Shown: positions 12,253-24,919 of the stretch, one piece after another
How the letters are laid out: each line of letters starts with the position of its first letter
How positions within the stretch are numbered: the stretch's first letter is position 1
Source of the DNA: Acanthosepion lycidas
Taxonomy: Eukaryota; Mollusca; Cephalopoda; Sepiida; Sepiidae
Reading direction: 5' to 3'
Length of the DNA: 64,000 nt
NCBI GenBank assembly: GCA_963932145.1
Contig: CAWVQA010000102.1
Span: forward strand, 124,001 to 188,000
Notes under the pieces: generated by a model
Databases searched by the model: none
Told to the model about the DNA's origin: nothing
The model's input: only the letters and a program-made list of their open reading frames with translations
Translations under genes and position numbers: made by a program

Positions 12253-13498
12253 TTTTCAATAATTTCATTGTTTTTCTAATGTTTTCAAAGTGTTATTGAT
12301 ATTTACAATCTAGCGTTGAAAAAGTAGTGAAAAAAGCTAGATTTTGCATGTAAATCGCTATGTAATTAAAAGTTGTGTAAAACATAAAATCTTAAATAAA
12401 AGTTTGTCAAAACTTATGAAACTAGTTAAAATCAATAAGTTTTGATTGATTTCATATCGATTTTCAATAATTTCATTGTTTTTCTAATGTTTTCAAAAAG
12501 TTATTGATATTTACAAACTAACGTTGAAAAAGTAGTGAAAAAAGCTAGATTTTGATGTAAATCGCTATGTAATTAAAAGTTGTGTAAAACATAAAATCTT
12601 AAATATAACTTTGTCAAAACTTCTGAAACTAGTTAAAATCAATAAGTTTTGATTGATTTCATATCGATTTTCAATAATTTCATTGGTTTTCTAATGTTTT
12701 CAAAGTGTTATTGATATTTACAAACTAGCGTTAAAAAGTAGTCAAAACAGCTAGATTTTGCATGTAAATCGCTATGTAATTAAAAGTTGTGTAAAACATA
12801 AAATCTTAAATATAACTTTGTCAAAACTTCTGAAACTAGTTAAAATCAATAAGTTTTGATTGATTTCATATCGATTTTCAATAATTTCATTGTTTTTCTA
12901 ATGTTTTCAAACAGTTATTGATATTTACAAACTAGCGTTGAAAAAGTAGTGAAAAAAGCTAGATTTTGCATGTAAATCCCTATGTAATTAAAAGTTGTGT
13001 AAAACATAAAATCTTAAATATAACTTTGTCAAAACTTCTGAAACTAGTCAAAATCAATAAGTTTTGATTGATTTCATATCGATTTTCAATAATTTCATTG
13101 TTTTTCTAATGTTTTCAAACAGTTATTGATATTTACAAACTAGCGTTGAAAAAGTAGTGAAAAAAGCTAGATTTTGCATGTAAATCGCTATGTAATTAAA
13201 AGTTGTGTAAAACATAAAATCTTAAATATAACTTTGTCAAAACTTCTGAAACTAGTAAAAATCAATAAGTTTTGATTGATTTCATATCGATTTTCAATAA
13301 TTTCATTGTTTTTCTAATGTTTTCAAACAGTTATTGATATTTACAATCTAGCGTTGAAAAAGTAGTGAAAAAAGCTAGATTTTGCATGTAAATCGCTATG
13401 TAATTAAAAGTTGTGTAAAACATAAAATCTTAAATAAAAGTTTGTCAAAACTTATGAAACTAGTTAAAATCAATAAGTTTTGATTGATTTCATATCGA

Positions 13499-13706
13499 TT
13501 TTCAATAATTTCATTGTTTTTCTAATGTTTTCAAAAAGTTATTGATATTTACAAACTAGCGTTGAAAAAGTAGTGAAAAAAGCTAGATTTTGCATGTAAA
13601 TCGCTATGTAATTAAAAGTTGGGTAAAACATAAAATCTTAAATATAACTTAGTCAAAACTTCTGAAACTAGTTAAAATCAATAAGTTTTGATTGATTTCA
13701 TACCGA
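13499..13706. repeat. Hybrid monomer M66, same junction type as M59
   Basis: It has AAG, A57 and a type A core followed by G124, A153 and CATACCGA, like M59, and is also followed by a GTG monomer. M59 and M66 could share one exchange that was later copied, because M58-M60 and M65-M67 look alike at the junction. M65 differs from M58 (CAG versus GTG at 38-40), so the copied tract is short. Confidence 0.8.
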
Positions 13707-14276
13707 TTTTCAATAATTTCATTGTTTTTCTAATGTTTTCAAAGTGTTATTGATATTTACAATCTAGCGTTGAAAAAGTAGTGAAAAAAGCTAGATTTTG
13801 CATGTAAATCGCTATGTAATTAAAAGTTGTGTAAAACATAAAATCTTAAATATAACTTTGTCAAAACTTCTGAAACTAGTTAAAATCAATAAGTTTTGAC
13901 TGATTTCATATCGATTTTCAATAATTTCATTGTTTTTCTAATGTTTTCAAACAGTTATTGATATTTACAATCTAGCGTTGAAAAAGTAGTGAAAAAAGCT
14001 AGATTTTGCATGTAAATCGCTATGTAATTAAAAGTTGTGTAAAACATAAAATCTTAAATATAACTTTGTCAAAACTTCTGAAACTAGTTAAAATCAATAA
14101 GTTTTGATTGATTTCATATCGATTTTCAATAATTTCATTGTTTTTCTAATGTTTTCAAACAGTTATTGATATTTACAAACTAGCGTTGAAAAAGTAGTGA
14201 AAAAAGCTAGATTTTGCATGTAAATCGCTATGTAATTAAAAGTTGTGTAAAACATAAAATCTTAAATATAACTTTG

Positions 14277-14315
14277 TCAAAACTTCTGAAACTAGTTAAA
14301 ATCAATAAGTTTTGA
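14277..14315. other. Overlapping dyad: 9-bp inverted repeat with 21-base loop (one per monomer)
   Basis: TCAAAACTT (155-163) pairs with AAGTTTTGA (185-193). Its right arm uses the loop of the 8-bp dyad, so the two structures exclude each other. The loop holds the AACTAGTT palindrome. Monomers with TTTGAC or TTTGAG lose the outermost pair. Confidence 0.7.
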
Positions 14316-14322
14316 TTGATTT
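14299..14322. other. Short dyad: 8-bp inverted repeat with 8-base loop (one per monomer)
   Basis: AAATCAAT and ATTGATTT (monomer bases 177-184 and 193-200) are perfect inverted complements around AAGTTTTG. The arms are intact in nearly all monomers; changes at M67 and M151 (GACTGATTT) and the M113 end alter them. Conservation may only reflect the overall similarity of the copies. It could form a small AT-only hairpin; no G/C-rich stem supports a bacterial-type terminator. Confidence 0.75.
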
Positions 14323-14330
14323 CATATCGA

Positions 14331-15369
14331 TTTTCAATAATTTCATTGTTTTTCTAATGTTTTCAAACAGTTATTGATATTTACAAACTAGCGTTGAAAA
14401 AGTAGTGAAAAAAGCTAGATTTTGCATGTAAATCCCTATGTAATTAAAAGTTGTGTAAAACATAAAATCTTAAATATAACTTTGTCAAAACTTCTGAAAC
14501 TAGTTAAAATCAATAAGTTTTGATTGATTTCATATCGATTTTCAATAATTTCATTGTTTTTCTAATGTTTTCAAACAGTTATTGATATTTGCAAACTAGC
14601 GTTGAAAAAGTAGTGAAAAAAGCAAGATTTTGCATGTAAATCGCTATGTAATTAAAAGTTGTGTAAAACATAAAATCTTAAATATAACTTTGTCAAAACT
14701 TCTGAAACTAGTTAAAATCAATAAGTTTTGATTGATTTCATATCGATTTTCAATAATTTCATTGTTTTTCTAATGTTTTCAAAGAGTTATTGATATTTAC
14801 AATCTAGCGTTAAAAAGTAGTCAAAACAGCTAGATTTTGCATGTAAATCGCTATGTAATTAAAAGTTGGGTAAAACATAAAATCTTAAATATAACTTAGT
14901 CAAAACTTCTGAAACTGGTTAAAATCAATAAGTTTTGATTGATTTCATACCGATTTTCAATAATTTCATTGTTTTTCTAATGTTTTCAAAGTGTTATTGA
15001 TATTTACAATCTAGCGTTGAAAAAGTAGTGAAAAAAGCTAGATTTTGCATGTAAATCGCTATGTAATTAAAAGTTGTGTAAAACATAAAATCTTAAATAT
15101 AACTTTATCAAAACTTCTGAAACTAGTTAAAATCAATAAGTTTTGATTGATTTCTTATCGATTTTCAATAATTTCATTGGTTTTCTAATGTTTTCAAAGA
15201 GTTATTGATATTTACAATCTAGCGTTGAAAAAGTAGTGAAAAAAGCTAGATTTTGCATGTAAATCGCTATGTAATTAAAAGTTGTGTAAAACATAAAATC
15301 TTAAATATAACTTTGTCAAAACTTCTGAAACTAGTTAAAATCAATAAGTTTTGATTGATTTCATATCGA
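14331..15369. repeat. 5-monomer tandem duplication, copy 1 (M70-M74)
   Basis: The order is CAG-A with 105C; CAG-A with 86A and the rare TTTGCAAAC (A53G, base 14591); GAG-B-GGG; GTG-A with TTTATC and a CTTATCGA end; G19 GAG-A. The length is 1,039 bp, and the rare G reappears exactly 1,039 bases later at 15630. M74 keeps TATAAC, where its partner M79 has TAAAAG. Confidence 0.93.
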
Positions 15370-16408
15370 TTTTCAATAATTTCATTGTTTTTCTAATGTT
15401 TTCAAACAGTTATTGATATTTACAAACTAGCGTTGAAAAAGTAGTGAAAAAAGCTAGATTTTGCATGTAAATCCCTATGTAATTAAAAGTTGTGTAAAAC
15501 ATAAAATCTTAAATATAACTTTGTCAAAACTTCTGAAACTAGTTAAAATCAATAAGTTTTGATTGATTTCATATCGATTTTCAATAATTTCATTGTTTTT
15601 CTAATGTTTTCAAACAGTTATTGATATTTGCAAACTAGCGTTGAAAAAGTAGTGAAAAAAGCAAGATTTTGCATGTAAATCGCTATGTAATTAAAAGTTG
15701 TGTAAAACATAAAATCTTAAATATAACTTTGTCAAAACTTCTGAAACTAGTTAAAATCAATAAGTTTTGATTGATTTCATATCGATTTTCAATAATTTCA
15801 TTGTTTTTCTAATGTTTTCAAAGAGTTATTGATATTTACAATCTAGCGTTAAAAAGTAGTCAAAACAGCTAGATTTTGCATGTAAATCGCTATGTAATTA
15901 AAAGTTGGGTAAAACATAAAATCTTAAATATAACTTAGTCAAAACTTCTGAAACTGGTTAAAATCAATAAGTTTTGATTGATTTCATACCGATTTTCAAT
16001 AATTTCATTGTTTTTCTAATGTTTTCAAAGTGTTATTGATATTTACAATCTAGCGTTGAAAAAGTAGTGAAAAAAGCTAGATTTTGCATGTAAATCGCTA
16101 TGTAATTAAAAGTTGTGTAAAACATAAAATCTTAAATATAACTTTATCAAAACTTCTGAAACTAGTTAAAATCAATAAGTTTTGATTGATTTCTTATCGA
16201 TTTTCAATAATTTCATTGGTTTTCTAATGTTTTCAAAGAGTTATTGATATTTACAATCTAGCGTTGAAAAAGTAGTGAAAAAAGCTAGATTTTGCATGTA
16301 AATCGCTATGTAATTAAAAGTTGTGTAAAACATAAAATCTTAAATAAAAGTTTGTCAAAACTTCTGAAACTAGTTAAAATCAATAAGTTTTGATTGATTT
16401 CATATCGA
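15370..16408. repeat. 5-monomer tandem duplication, copy 2 (M75-M79)
   Basis: Matches 14331-15369 monomer for monomer, including the rare TTTGCAAAC. The last monomer has TAAAAG at 145-150, the form seen in M26 and M33. The last three monomers of each unit resemble M24-M26 and M31-M33, so this 5-mer shares ancestry with the 7-mer at 4777-7684. Confidence 0.93.
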
Positions 16409-19400
16409 TTTTCAATAATTTCATTGTTTTTCTAATGTTTTCAAACAGTTATTGATATTTACAAACTAGCGTTGAAAAAGTAGTGAAAAAAGCAAGATTT
16501 TGCATGTAAATCGCTATGTAATTAAAAGTTGTGTAAAACATAAAATCTTAAATATAACTTTGTCAAAACTTCTGAAACTAGTTAAAATCAATAAGTTTTG
16601 ATTGATTTCATATCGATTTTCAATAATTTCATTGTTTTTCTAATGTTTTCAAAGAGTTATTGATATTTACAATCTAGCGTTAAAAAGTAGTCAAAACAGC
16701 TAGATTTTGCATGTAAATCGCTATGTAATTAAAAGTTGGGTAAAACATAAAATCTTAAATATAACTTTGTCAAAACTTCTGAAACTGGTTAAAATCAATA
16801 AGTTTTGATTGATTTCATACCGATTTTCAATAATTTCATTGTTTTTCTAATGTTTTCAAAGTGTTATTGATATTTACAATCTAGCGTTGAAAAAGTAGTG
16901 AAAAAAGCTAGATTTTGCATGTAAATCGCTATGTAATTAAAAGTTGTGTAAAACATAAAATCTTAAATATAACTTTGTCAAAACTTCTGAAACTAGTTAA
17001 AATCAATAAGTTTTGATTGATTTCATATCGATTTTCAATAATTTCATTGGTTTTCTAATGTTTTCAAACAGTTATTGATATTTACAAACTAGCGTTGAAA
17101 AAGTAGTGAAAAAAGCAAGATTTTGCATGTAAATCGATATGTAATTAAAAGTTGTGTAAAACATAAAATCTTAAATATAACTTTGTCAAAACTTCTGAAA
17201 CTAGTTAAAATCAATAAGTTTTGATTGATTTCATATCGATTTTCAATAATTTCATTGGTTTTCTAATGTTTTCAAACAGTTATTGATATTTACAATCTAG
17301 CGTTAAAAAGTAGTCAAAACAGCTAGATTTTGCATGTAAATCGCTATGTAATTAAAAGTTGGGTAAAACATAAAATCTTAAATATAACTTAGTCAAAACT
17401 TCTGAAACTAGTTAAAATCAATAAGTTTTGATTGATTTCATACCGATTTTCAATAATTTCATTGTTTTTCTAATGTTTTCAAAGTGTTATTGATATTTAC
17501 AATCTAGCGTTGAAAAAGTAGTGAAAAAAGCTAGATTTTGCATGTAAATCGCTATGTAATTAAAAGTTGTGTAAAACATAAAATCTTAAATAAAAGTTTG
17601 TCAAAACTTATGAAACTAGTTAAAATCAATAAGTTTTGATTGATTTCATATCGATTTTCAATAATTTCATTGTTTTTCTAATGTTTTCAAAAAGTTATTG
17701 ATATTTACAAACTAACGTTGAAAAAGTAGTGAAAAAAGCTAGATTTTGATGTAAATCGCTATGTAATTAAAAGTTGTGTAAAACATAAAATCTTAAATAT
17801 AACTTTGTCAAAACTTCTGAAACTAGTTAAAATCAATAAGTTTTGATTGATTTCATATCGATTTTCAATAATTTCATTGGTTTTCTAATGTTTTCAAAGT
17901 GTTATTGATATTTACAAACTAGCGTTAAAAAGTAGTCAAAACAGCTATATTTTGCATGTAAATCGCTATGTAATTAAAAGTTGTGTAAAACATAAAATCT
18001 TAAATATAACTTTGTCAAAACTTCTGAAACTAGTTAAAATCAATAAGTTTTGATTGATTTCATATCGATTTTCAATAATTTCATTGTTTTTCTAATGTTT
18101 TCAAACAGTTATTGATATTTACAAACTAGCGTTGAAAAAGTAGTGAAAAAAGCTAGATTTTGCATGTAAATCGCTATGTAATTAAAAGTTGTGTAAAACA
18201 TAAAATCTTAAATATAACTTTGTCAAAACTTCTGAAACTAGTAAAAATCAATAAGTTTTGATTGATTTCATATCGATTTTCAATAATTTCATTGGTTTTC
18301 TAATGTTTTCAAACAGTTATTGATATTTACAAACTAGCGTTGAAAAAGTAGTGAAAAAAGCAAGATTTTGCATGTAAATCGCTATGTAATTAAAAGTTGT
18401 GTAAAACATAAAATCTTAAATATAACTTTGTCAAAACTTCTGAAACTAGTTAAAATCAATAAGTTTTGATTGATTTCATATCGATTTTCAATAATTTCAT
18501 TGTTTTTCTAATGTTTTCAAAGAGTTATTGATATTTACAATCTAGCGTTAAAAAGTAGTCAAAACAGCTAGATTTTGCATGTAAATCGCTATGTAATTAA
18601 AAGTTGGGTAAAACATAAAATCTTAAATATAACTTAGTCAAAACTTCTGAAACTAGTTAAAATCAATAAGTTTTGATTGATTTCATACCGATTTTCAATA
18701 ATTTCATTGTTTTTCTAATGTTTTCAAAGTGTTATTGATATTTACAATCTAGCGTTGAAAAAGTAGTGAAAAAAGCTAGATTTTGCATGTAAATCGCTAT
18801 GTAATTAAAAGTTGTGTAAAACATAAAATCTTAAATAAAACTTTGTCAAAACTTATGAAACTAGTTAAAATCAATAAGTTTTGATTGATTTCATATCGAT
18901 TTTCAATAATTTCATTGTTTTTCTAATGTTTTCAAAAAGTTATTGATATTTACAAACTAGCGTTGAAAAAGTAGTGAAAAAAGCTAGATTTTGCATGTAA
19001 ATCGCTATGTAATTAAAAGTTGTGTAAAACATAAAATCTTAAATATAACTTTGTCAAAACTTCTGAAACTAGTTAAAATCAATAAGTTTTGATTGATTTC
19101 ATATCGATTTTCAATAATTTCATTGGTTTTCTAATGTTTTCAAAGTGTTATTGATATTTACACACTAGCGTTAAAAAGTAGTCAAAACAGCTAGATTTTG
19201 CATGTAAATCGCTATGTAATTAAAAGTTGTGTAAAACATAAAATCTTAAATATAACTTTGTCAAAACTTCTGAAACTAGTTAAAATCAATAAGTTTTGAT
19301 TGATTTCATATCGATTTTCAATAATTTCATTGTTTTTCTAATGTTTTCAAACAGTTATTGATATTTACAAACTAGCGTTGAAAAAGTAGTGAAAAAAGCT

Positions 19401-19522
19401 AGATTTTGCATGTAAATCGCTATGTAATGAAAAGTTGTGTAAAACATAAAATCTTAAATATAACTTTGTCAAAACTTCTGAAACTAGTTAAAATCAATAA
19501 GTTTTGATTGATTTCATATCGA
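16409..19522. repeat. Satellite segment M80-M94 with HOR copies
   Basis: There are 15 monomers. M83-M84 (17032 onward) pair a G19 CAG-86A monomer carrying ATCGATATG (C106A) with a rare G19 CAG type B monomer; the same pair recurs at 63536. A six-monomer HOR runs 17240-18484 (M84-M89), with C95 missing in M86. M87 has GCTATATTTTG, M93 has ACACACTAG and M94 has GTAATGAAAAG, all near-private changes. Confidence 0.88.
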
Positions 19523-20767
19523 TTTTCAATAATTTCATTGTTTTTCTAATGTTTTCAAAGAGTTATTGATATTTACAATCTAGCGTTAAAAAGTAGTCAA
19601 AACAGCTACATTTTGCATGTAAATCGCTATGTAATTAAAAGTTGGGTAAAACATAAAATCTTAAATATAACTTAGTCAAAACTTCTGAAACTAGTTAAAA
19701 TCAATAAGTTTTGATTGATTTCATACCGATTTTCAATAATTTCATTGTTTTTCTAATGTTTTCAAAGAGTTATTGATATTTACAATCTAGCGTTAAAAAG
19801 TAGTCAAAACAGCTAGATTTTGCATGTAAATCGCTATGTAATTAAAAGTTGGGTAAAACATAAAATCTTAAATATAACTTTGTCAAAACTTCTGAAACTG
19901 GTTAAAATCAATAAGTTTTGATTGATTTCATACCGATTTTCAATAATTTCATTGTTTTTCTAATGTTTTCAAAGTGTTATTGATATTTACAATCTAGCGT
20001 TGAAAAAGTAGTGAAAAAAGCTAGATTTTGCATGTAAATCGCTATGTAATTAAAAGTTGTGTAAAACATAAAATCTTAAATATAACTTTATCAAAACTTC
20101 TGAAACTAGTTAAAATCAATAAGTTTTGATTGATTTCATATCGATTTTCAATAATTTCATTGGTTTTCTAATGTTTTCAAAGAGTTATTGATATTTACAA
20201 TCTAGCGTTGAAAAAGTAGTGAAAAAAGCTAGATTTTGCATGTAAATCGCTATGTAATTAAAAGTTGTGTAAAACATAAAATCTTAAATAAAAGTTTGAC
20301 AAAACTTCTGAAACTAGTTAAAATCAATAAGTTTTGATTGATTTCATATCGATTTTCAATAATTTCATTGTTTTTCTAATGTTTTCAAAAAGTTATTTAT
20401 ATTTACAAACTAGCGTTAAAAAGTAGTGAAAACAGCTAGATTTTGCATGTAAATCGCTATGTAATTAAAAGTTGTGTAAAACATAAAATCTTAAATATAA
20501 CTTTGTCAAAACTTCTGAAACTAGTTAAAATCAATAAGTTTTGATTGATTTCATATCGATTTTCAATAATTTCATTGTTTTTCTAATGTTTTCAAACAGT
20601 TATTGATATTTACAATCTAGCGTTGAAAAAGTAGTGAAAAAAGCTAGATTTTGCATGTAAATCGCTATGTAATTAAAAGTTGTGTAAAACATAAAATCTT
20701 AAATATAACTTTGTCAAAACTTCTGAAACTAGTTAAAATCAATAAGTTTTGATTGATTTCATATCGA
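19523..20767. repeat. 6-monomer tandem duplication, copy 1 (M95-M100)
   Basis: The order is GAG-B-GGG; GAG-B-GGG with 172G; GTG-A with TTTATC; G19 GAG-A with TAAAAG and TTTGAC; AAG type C; CAG-57T-A. The length is 1,245 bp. The TTTGAC marker at 20296-20300 recurs 1,245 bases on, at 21541-21545. A private change is GCTACATTTTG in M95 (near 19606). M96 has TTTGTC where its partner M102 has TTAGTC. Confidence 0.9.
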
Positions 20768-22843
20768 TTTTCAATAATTTCATTGTTTTTCTAATGTTTT
20801 CAAAGAGTTATTGATATTTACAATCTAGCGTTAAAAAGTAGTCAAAACAGCTAGATTTTGCATGTAAATCGCTATGTAATTAAAAGTTGGGTAAAACATA
20901 AAATCTTAAATATAACTTAGTCAAAACTTCTGAAACTAGTTAAAATCAATAAGTTTTGATTGATTTCATACCGATTTTCAATAATTTCATTGTTTTTCTA
21001 ATGTTTTCAAAGAGTTATTGATATTTACAATCTAGCGTTAAAAAGTAGTCAAAACAGCTAGATTTTGCATGTAAATCGCTATGTAATTAAAAGTTGGGTA
21101 AAACATAAAATCTTAAATATAACTTAGTCAAAACTTCTGAAACTGGTTAAAATCAATAAGTTTTGATTGATTTCATACCGATTTTCAATAATTTCATTGT
21201 TTTTCTAATGTTTTCAAAGTGTTATTGATATTTACAATCTAGCGTTGAAAAAGTAGTGAAAAAAGCTAGATTTTGCATGTAAATCGCTATGTAATTAAAA
21301 GTTGTGTAAAACATAAAATCTTAAATATAACTTTATCAAAACTTCTGAAACTAGTTAAAATCAATAAGTTTTGATTGATTTCATATCGATTTTCAATAAT
21401 TTCATTGGTTTTCTAATGTTTTCAAAGAGTTATTGATATTTACAATCTAGCGTTGAAAAAGTAGTGAAAAAAGCTAGATTTTGCATGTAAATCGCTATGT
21501 AATTAAAAGTTGTGTAAAACATAAAATCTTAAATAAAAGTTTGACAAAACTTCTGAAACTAGTTAAAATCAATAAGTTTTGATTGATTTCATATCGATTT
21601 TCAATAATTTCATTGTTTTTCTAATGTTTTCAAAAAGTTATTTATATTTACAAACTAGCGTTAAAAAGTAGTGAAAACAGCTAGATTTTGCATGTAAATC
21701 GCTATGTAATTAAAAGTTGTGTAAAACATAAAATCTTAAATATAACTTTGTCAAAACTTCTGAAACTAGTTAAAATCAATAAGTTTTGATTGATTTCATA
21801 TCGATTTTCAATAATTTCATTGTTTTTCTAATGTTTTCAAACAGTTATTGATATTTACAATCTAGCGTTGAAAAAGTAGTGAAAAAAGCTAGATTTTGCA
21901 TGTAAATCGCTATGTAATTAAAAGTTGTGTAAAACATAAAATCTTAAATATAACTTTGTCAAAACTTCTGAAACTAGTTAAAATCAATAAGTTTTGATTG
22001 ATTTCATATCGATTTTCAATAATTTCATTGTTTTTCTAATGTTTTCAAACAGTTATTGATATTTACAAACTAGCGTTGAAAAAGTAGTGAAAAAAGCTAG
22101 ATTTTGCATGTAAATCGCTATGTAATTAAAAGTTGTGTAAAACATAAAATCTTAAATATAACTTTGTCAAAACTTCTGAAACTAGTTAAAATCAATAAGT
22201 TTTGATTGATTTCATATCGATTTTCAATAATTTCATTGTTTTTCTAATGTTTTCAAAGTGTTATTGATATTTACAAACTAGCGTTAAAAAGTAGTCAAAA
22301 CAGCTAGATTTTGCATGTAAATCGCTATGTAATTAAAAGTTGTGTAAAACATAAAATCTTAAATATAACTTTGTCAAAACTTCTGAAACTAGTTAAAATC
22401 AATAAGTTTTGATTGATTTCATATCGATTTTCAATAATTTCATTGTTTTTCTAATGTTTTCAAACAGTTATTGATATTTACAATCTAGCGTTGAAAAAGT
22501 AGTAAAAAAAGCTAGATTTTGCATGTAAATCGCTATGTTATTAAAAGTTGTGTAAAACATAAAATCTTAAATATAACTTTGTCAAAACTTCTGAAACTAG
22601 TTAAAATCAATAAGTTTTGATTGATTTCATATCGATTTTCAATAATTTCATTGTTTTTCTAATGTTTTCAAACAGTTATTGATATTTACAATCTAGCGTT
22701 GAAAAAGTAGTGAAAAAAGCTAGATTTTGCATGTAAATCGCTATGTAATTAAAAGTTGTGTAAAACATAAAATCTTAAATATAACTTTGTCAAAACTTCT
22801 GAAACTAGTTAAAATCAATAAGTTTTGATTGATTTCATATCGA
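20768..22843. repeat. 10-monomer unit, copy 1 (M101-M110); its first six repeat M95-M100
   Basis: M101-M106 are the second copy of the preceding 6-mer. M101-M110 then form a 10-mer repeated at 22844 with a 2,076-base offset. Markers shared by both copies are the TTTGAC monomer, the type C monomer, a GTG-B monomer, and M109 with GTAGTAAAAAAAGC plus GTTATTAAAAG (T112). Nested units of this kind mean the 6-mer duplication came before the 10-mer duplication. Confidence 0.92.
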
Positions 22844-24919
22844 TTTTCAATAATTTCATTGTTTTTCTAATGTTTTCAAAGAGTTATTGATATTTACAAT
22901 CTAGCGTTAAAAAGTAGTCAAAACAGCTAGATTTTGCATGTAAATCGCTATGTAATTAAAAGTTGGGTAAAACATAAAATCTTAAATATAACTTAGTCAA
23001 AACTTCTGAAACTAGTTAAAATCAATAAGTTTTGATTGATTTCATACCGATTTTCAATAATTTCATTGTTTTTCTAATGTTTTCAAAGAGTTATTGATAT
23101 TTACAATCTAGCGTTAAAAAGTAGTCAAAACAGCTAGATTTTGCATGTAAATCGCTATGTAATTAAAAGTTGGGTAAAACATAAAATCTTAAATATAACT
23201 TAGTCAAAACTTCTGAAACTGGTTAAAATCAATAAGTTTTGATTGATTTCATACCGATTTTCAATAATTTCATTGTTTTTCTAATGTTTTCAAAGTGTTA
23301 TTGATATTTACAATCTAGCGTTGAAAAAGTAGTGAAAAAAGCTAGATTTTGCATGTAAATCGCTATGTAATTAAAAGTTGTGTAAAACATAAAATCTTAA
23401 ATATAACTTTATCAAAACTTCTGAAACTAGTTAAAATCAATAAGTTTTGATTGTTTTTATATCGATTTTCAATAATTTCATTGGTTTTCTAATGTTTTCA
23501 AAGAGTTATTGATATTTACAATCTAGCGTTGAAAAAGTAGTGAAAAAAGCTAGATTTTGCATGTAAATCGCTATGTAATTAAAAGTTGTGTAAAACATAA
23601 AATCTTAAATAAAAGTTTGACAAAACTTCTGAAACTAGTTAAAATCAATAAGTTTTGATTGATTTCATATCGATTTTCAATAATTTCATTGTTTTTCTAA
23701 TGTTTTCAAAAAGTTATTTATATTTACAAACTAGCGTTAAAAAGTAGTGAAAACAGCTAGATTTTGCATGTAAATCGCTATGTAATTAAAAGTTGTGTAA
23801 AACATAAAATCTTAAATATAACTTTGTCAAAACTTCTGAAACTAGTTAAAATCAATAAGTTTTGATTGATTTCATATCGATTTTCAATAATTTCATTGTT
23901 TTTCTAATGTTTTCAAACAGTTATTGATATTTACAATCTAGCGTTGAAAAAGTAGTGAAAAAAGCTAGATTTTGCATGTAAATCGCTATGTAATTAAAAG
24001 TTGTGTAAAACATAAAATCTTAAATATAACTTTGTCAAAACTTCTGAAACTAGTTAAAATCAATAAGTTTTGATTGATTTCATATCGATTTTCAATAATT
24101 TCATTGTTTTTCTAATGTTTTCAAACAGTTATTGATATTTACAAACTAGCGTTGAAAAAGTAGTGAAAAAAGCTAGATTTTGCATGTAAATCGCTATGTA
24201 ATTAAAAGTTGTGTAAAACATAAAATCTTAAATATAACTTTGTCAAAACTTCTGAAACTAGTTAAAATCAATAAGTTTTGATTGATTTCATATCGATTTT
24301 CAACAATTTCATTGTTTTTCTAATGTTTTCAAAGTGTTATTGATATTTACAAACTAGCGTTAAAAAGTAGTCAAAACAGCTAGATTTTGCATGTAAATCG
24401 CTATGTAATTAAAAGTTGTGTAAAACATAAAATCTTAAATATAACTTTGTCAAAACTTCTGAAACTAGTTAAAATCAATAAGTTTTGATTGATTTCATAT
24501 CGATTTTCAATAATTTCATTGTTTTTCTAATGTTTTCAAACAGTTATTGATATTTACAATCTAGCGTTGAAAAAGTAGTAAAAAAAGCTAGATTTTGCAT
24601 GTAAATCGCTATGTTATTAAAAGTTGTGTAAAACATAAAATCTTAAATATAACTTTGTCAAAACTTCTGAAACTAGTTAAAATCAATAAGTTTTGATTGA
24701 TTTCATATCGATTTTCAATAATTTCATTGTTTTTCTAATGTTTTCAAACAGTTATTGATATTTACACACTAGCGTTGAAAAAGTAGTGAAAAAAGCTAGA
24801 TTTTGCATGTAAATCGCTATGTAATTAAAAGTTGTGTAAAACATAAAATCTTAAATAAAAGTTTGTCAAAACTTCTGAAACTAGTTAAAATCAATAAGTT
24901 TTGATTGATTTCATATCGA
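22844..24919. repeat. 10-monomer unit, copy 2 (M111-M120)
   Basis: M111-M119 match M101-M109 at a 2,076-base offset, including GTAGTAAAAAAAGC (24577 versus 22501) and TTTGAC (23619 versus 21543). M120 (24712-24919) does not match M110: it has ACACACTAG and TAAAAG. The true duplicated tract is therefore nearer nine monomers. Private changes are TTGATTGTTTTTATATCGA at the end of M113 and TTTTCAACAATTTC at the start of M118. Confidence 0.9.

Larger units (their letters stand above)
7685..14330. repeat. Satellite segment M38-M69, several HOR copies in series
   Basis: There are 32 monomers. HOR copies start at 8516 (M42-M47, 1,245 bp), where M44 lacks C95, and at 10384 (M51-M56, 1,246 bp). M48-M50 is an extra 3-monomer unit between them. 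M59 and M66 are hybrid monomers, described separately. M61 again lacks C95. M67 has TTTTGACTGATTT in place of TTTTGATTGATTT. No non-satellite sequence was seen. Confidence 0.9.
14123..14330. repeat. Representative type A monomer (208 bp, consensus-like; M69)
   Basis: This copy is close to the window consensus: T19, CAG at 38-40, G46, A57, G66 present, G77, A82, T86, G105, T124, the TATAAC form at 145-150, T153, C164, A172 and a CATATCGA end. Fixed landmarks are an AACTAGTT palindrome (168-175), an ATCGAT palindrome spanning the border with the next monomer, and A-tracts at 67-71 and 78-83. Type A makes up roughly 60-65% of all copies. It is given as the reference for the position numbering used in the other entries. 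Confidence 0.95.

Noticed and set aside
14326-14335. TATCGATT at each monomer border as an insect DRE (TATCGATA) or BEAF-type site.
   Set aside because: The last base does not match the palindrome, CATACCGA and CATATAGA variants destroy it, and the species is unknown.
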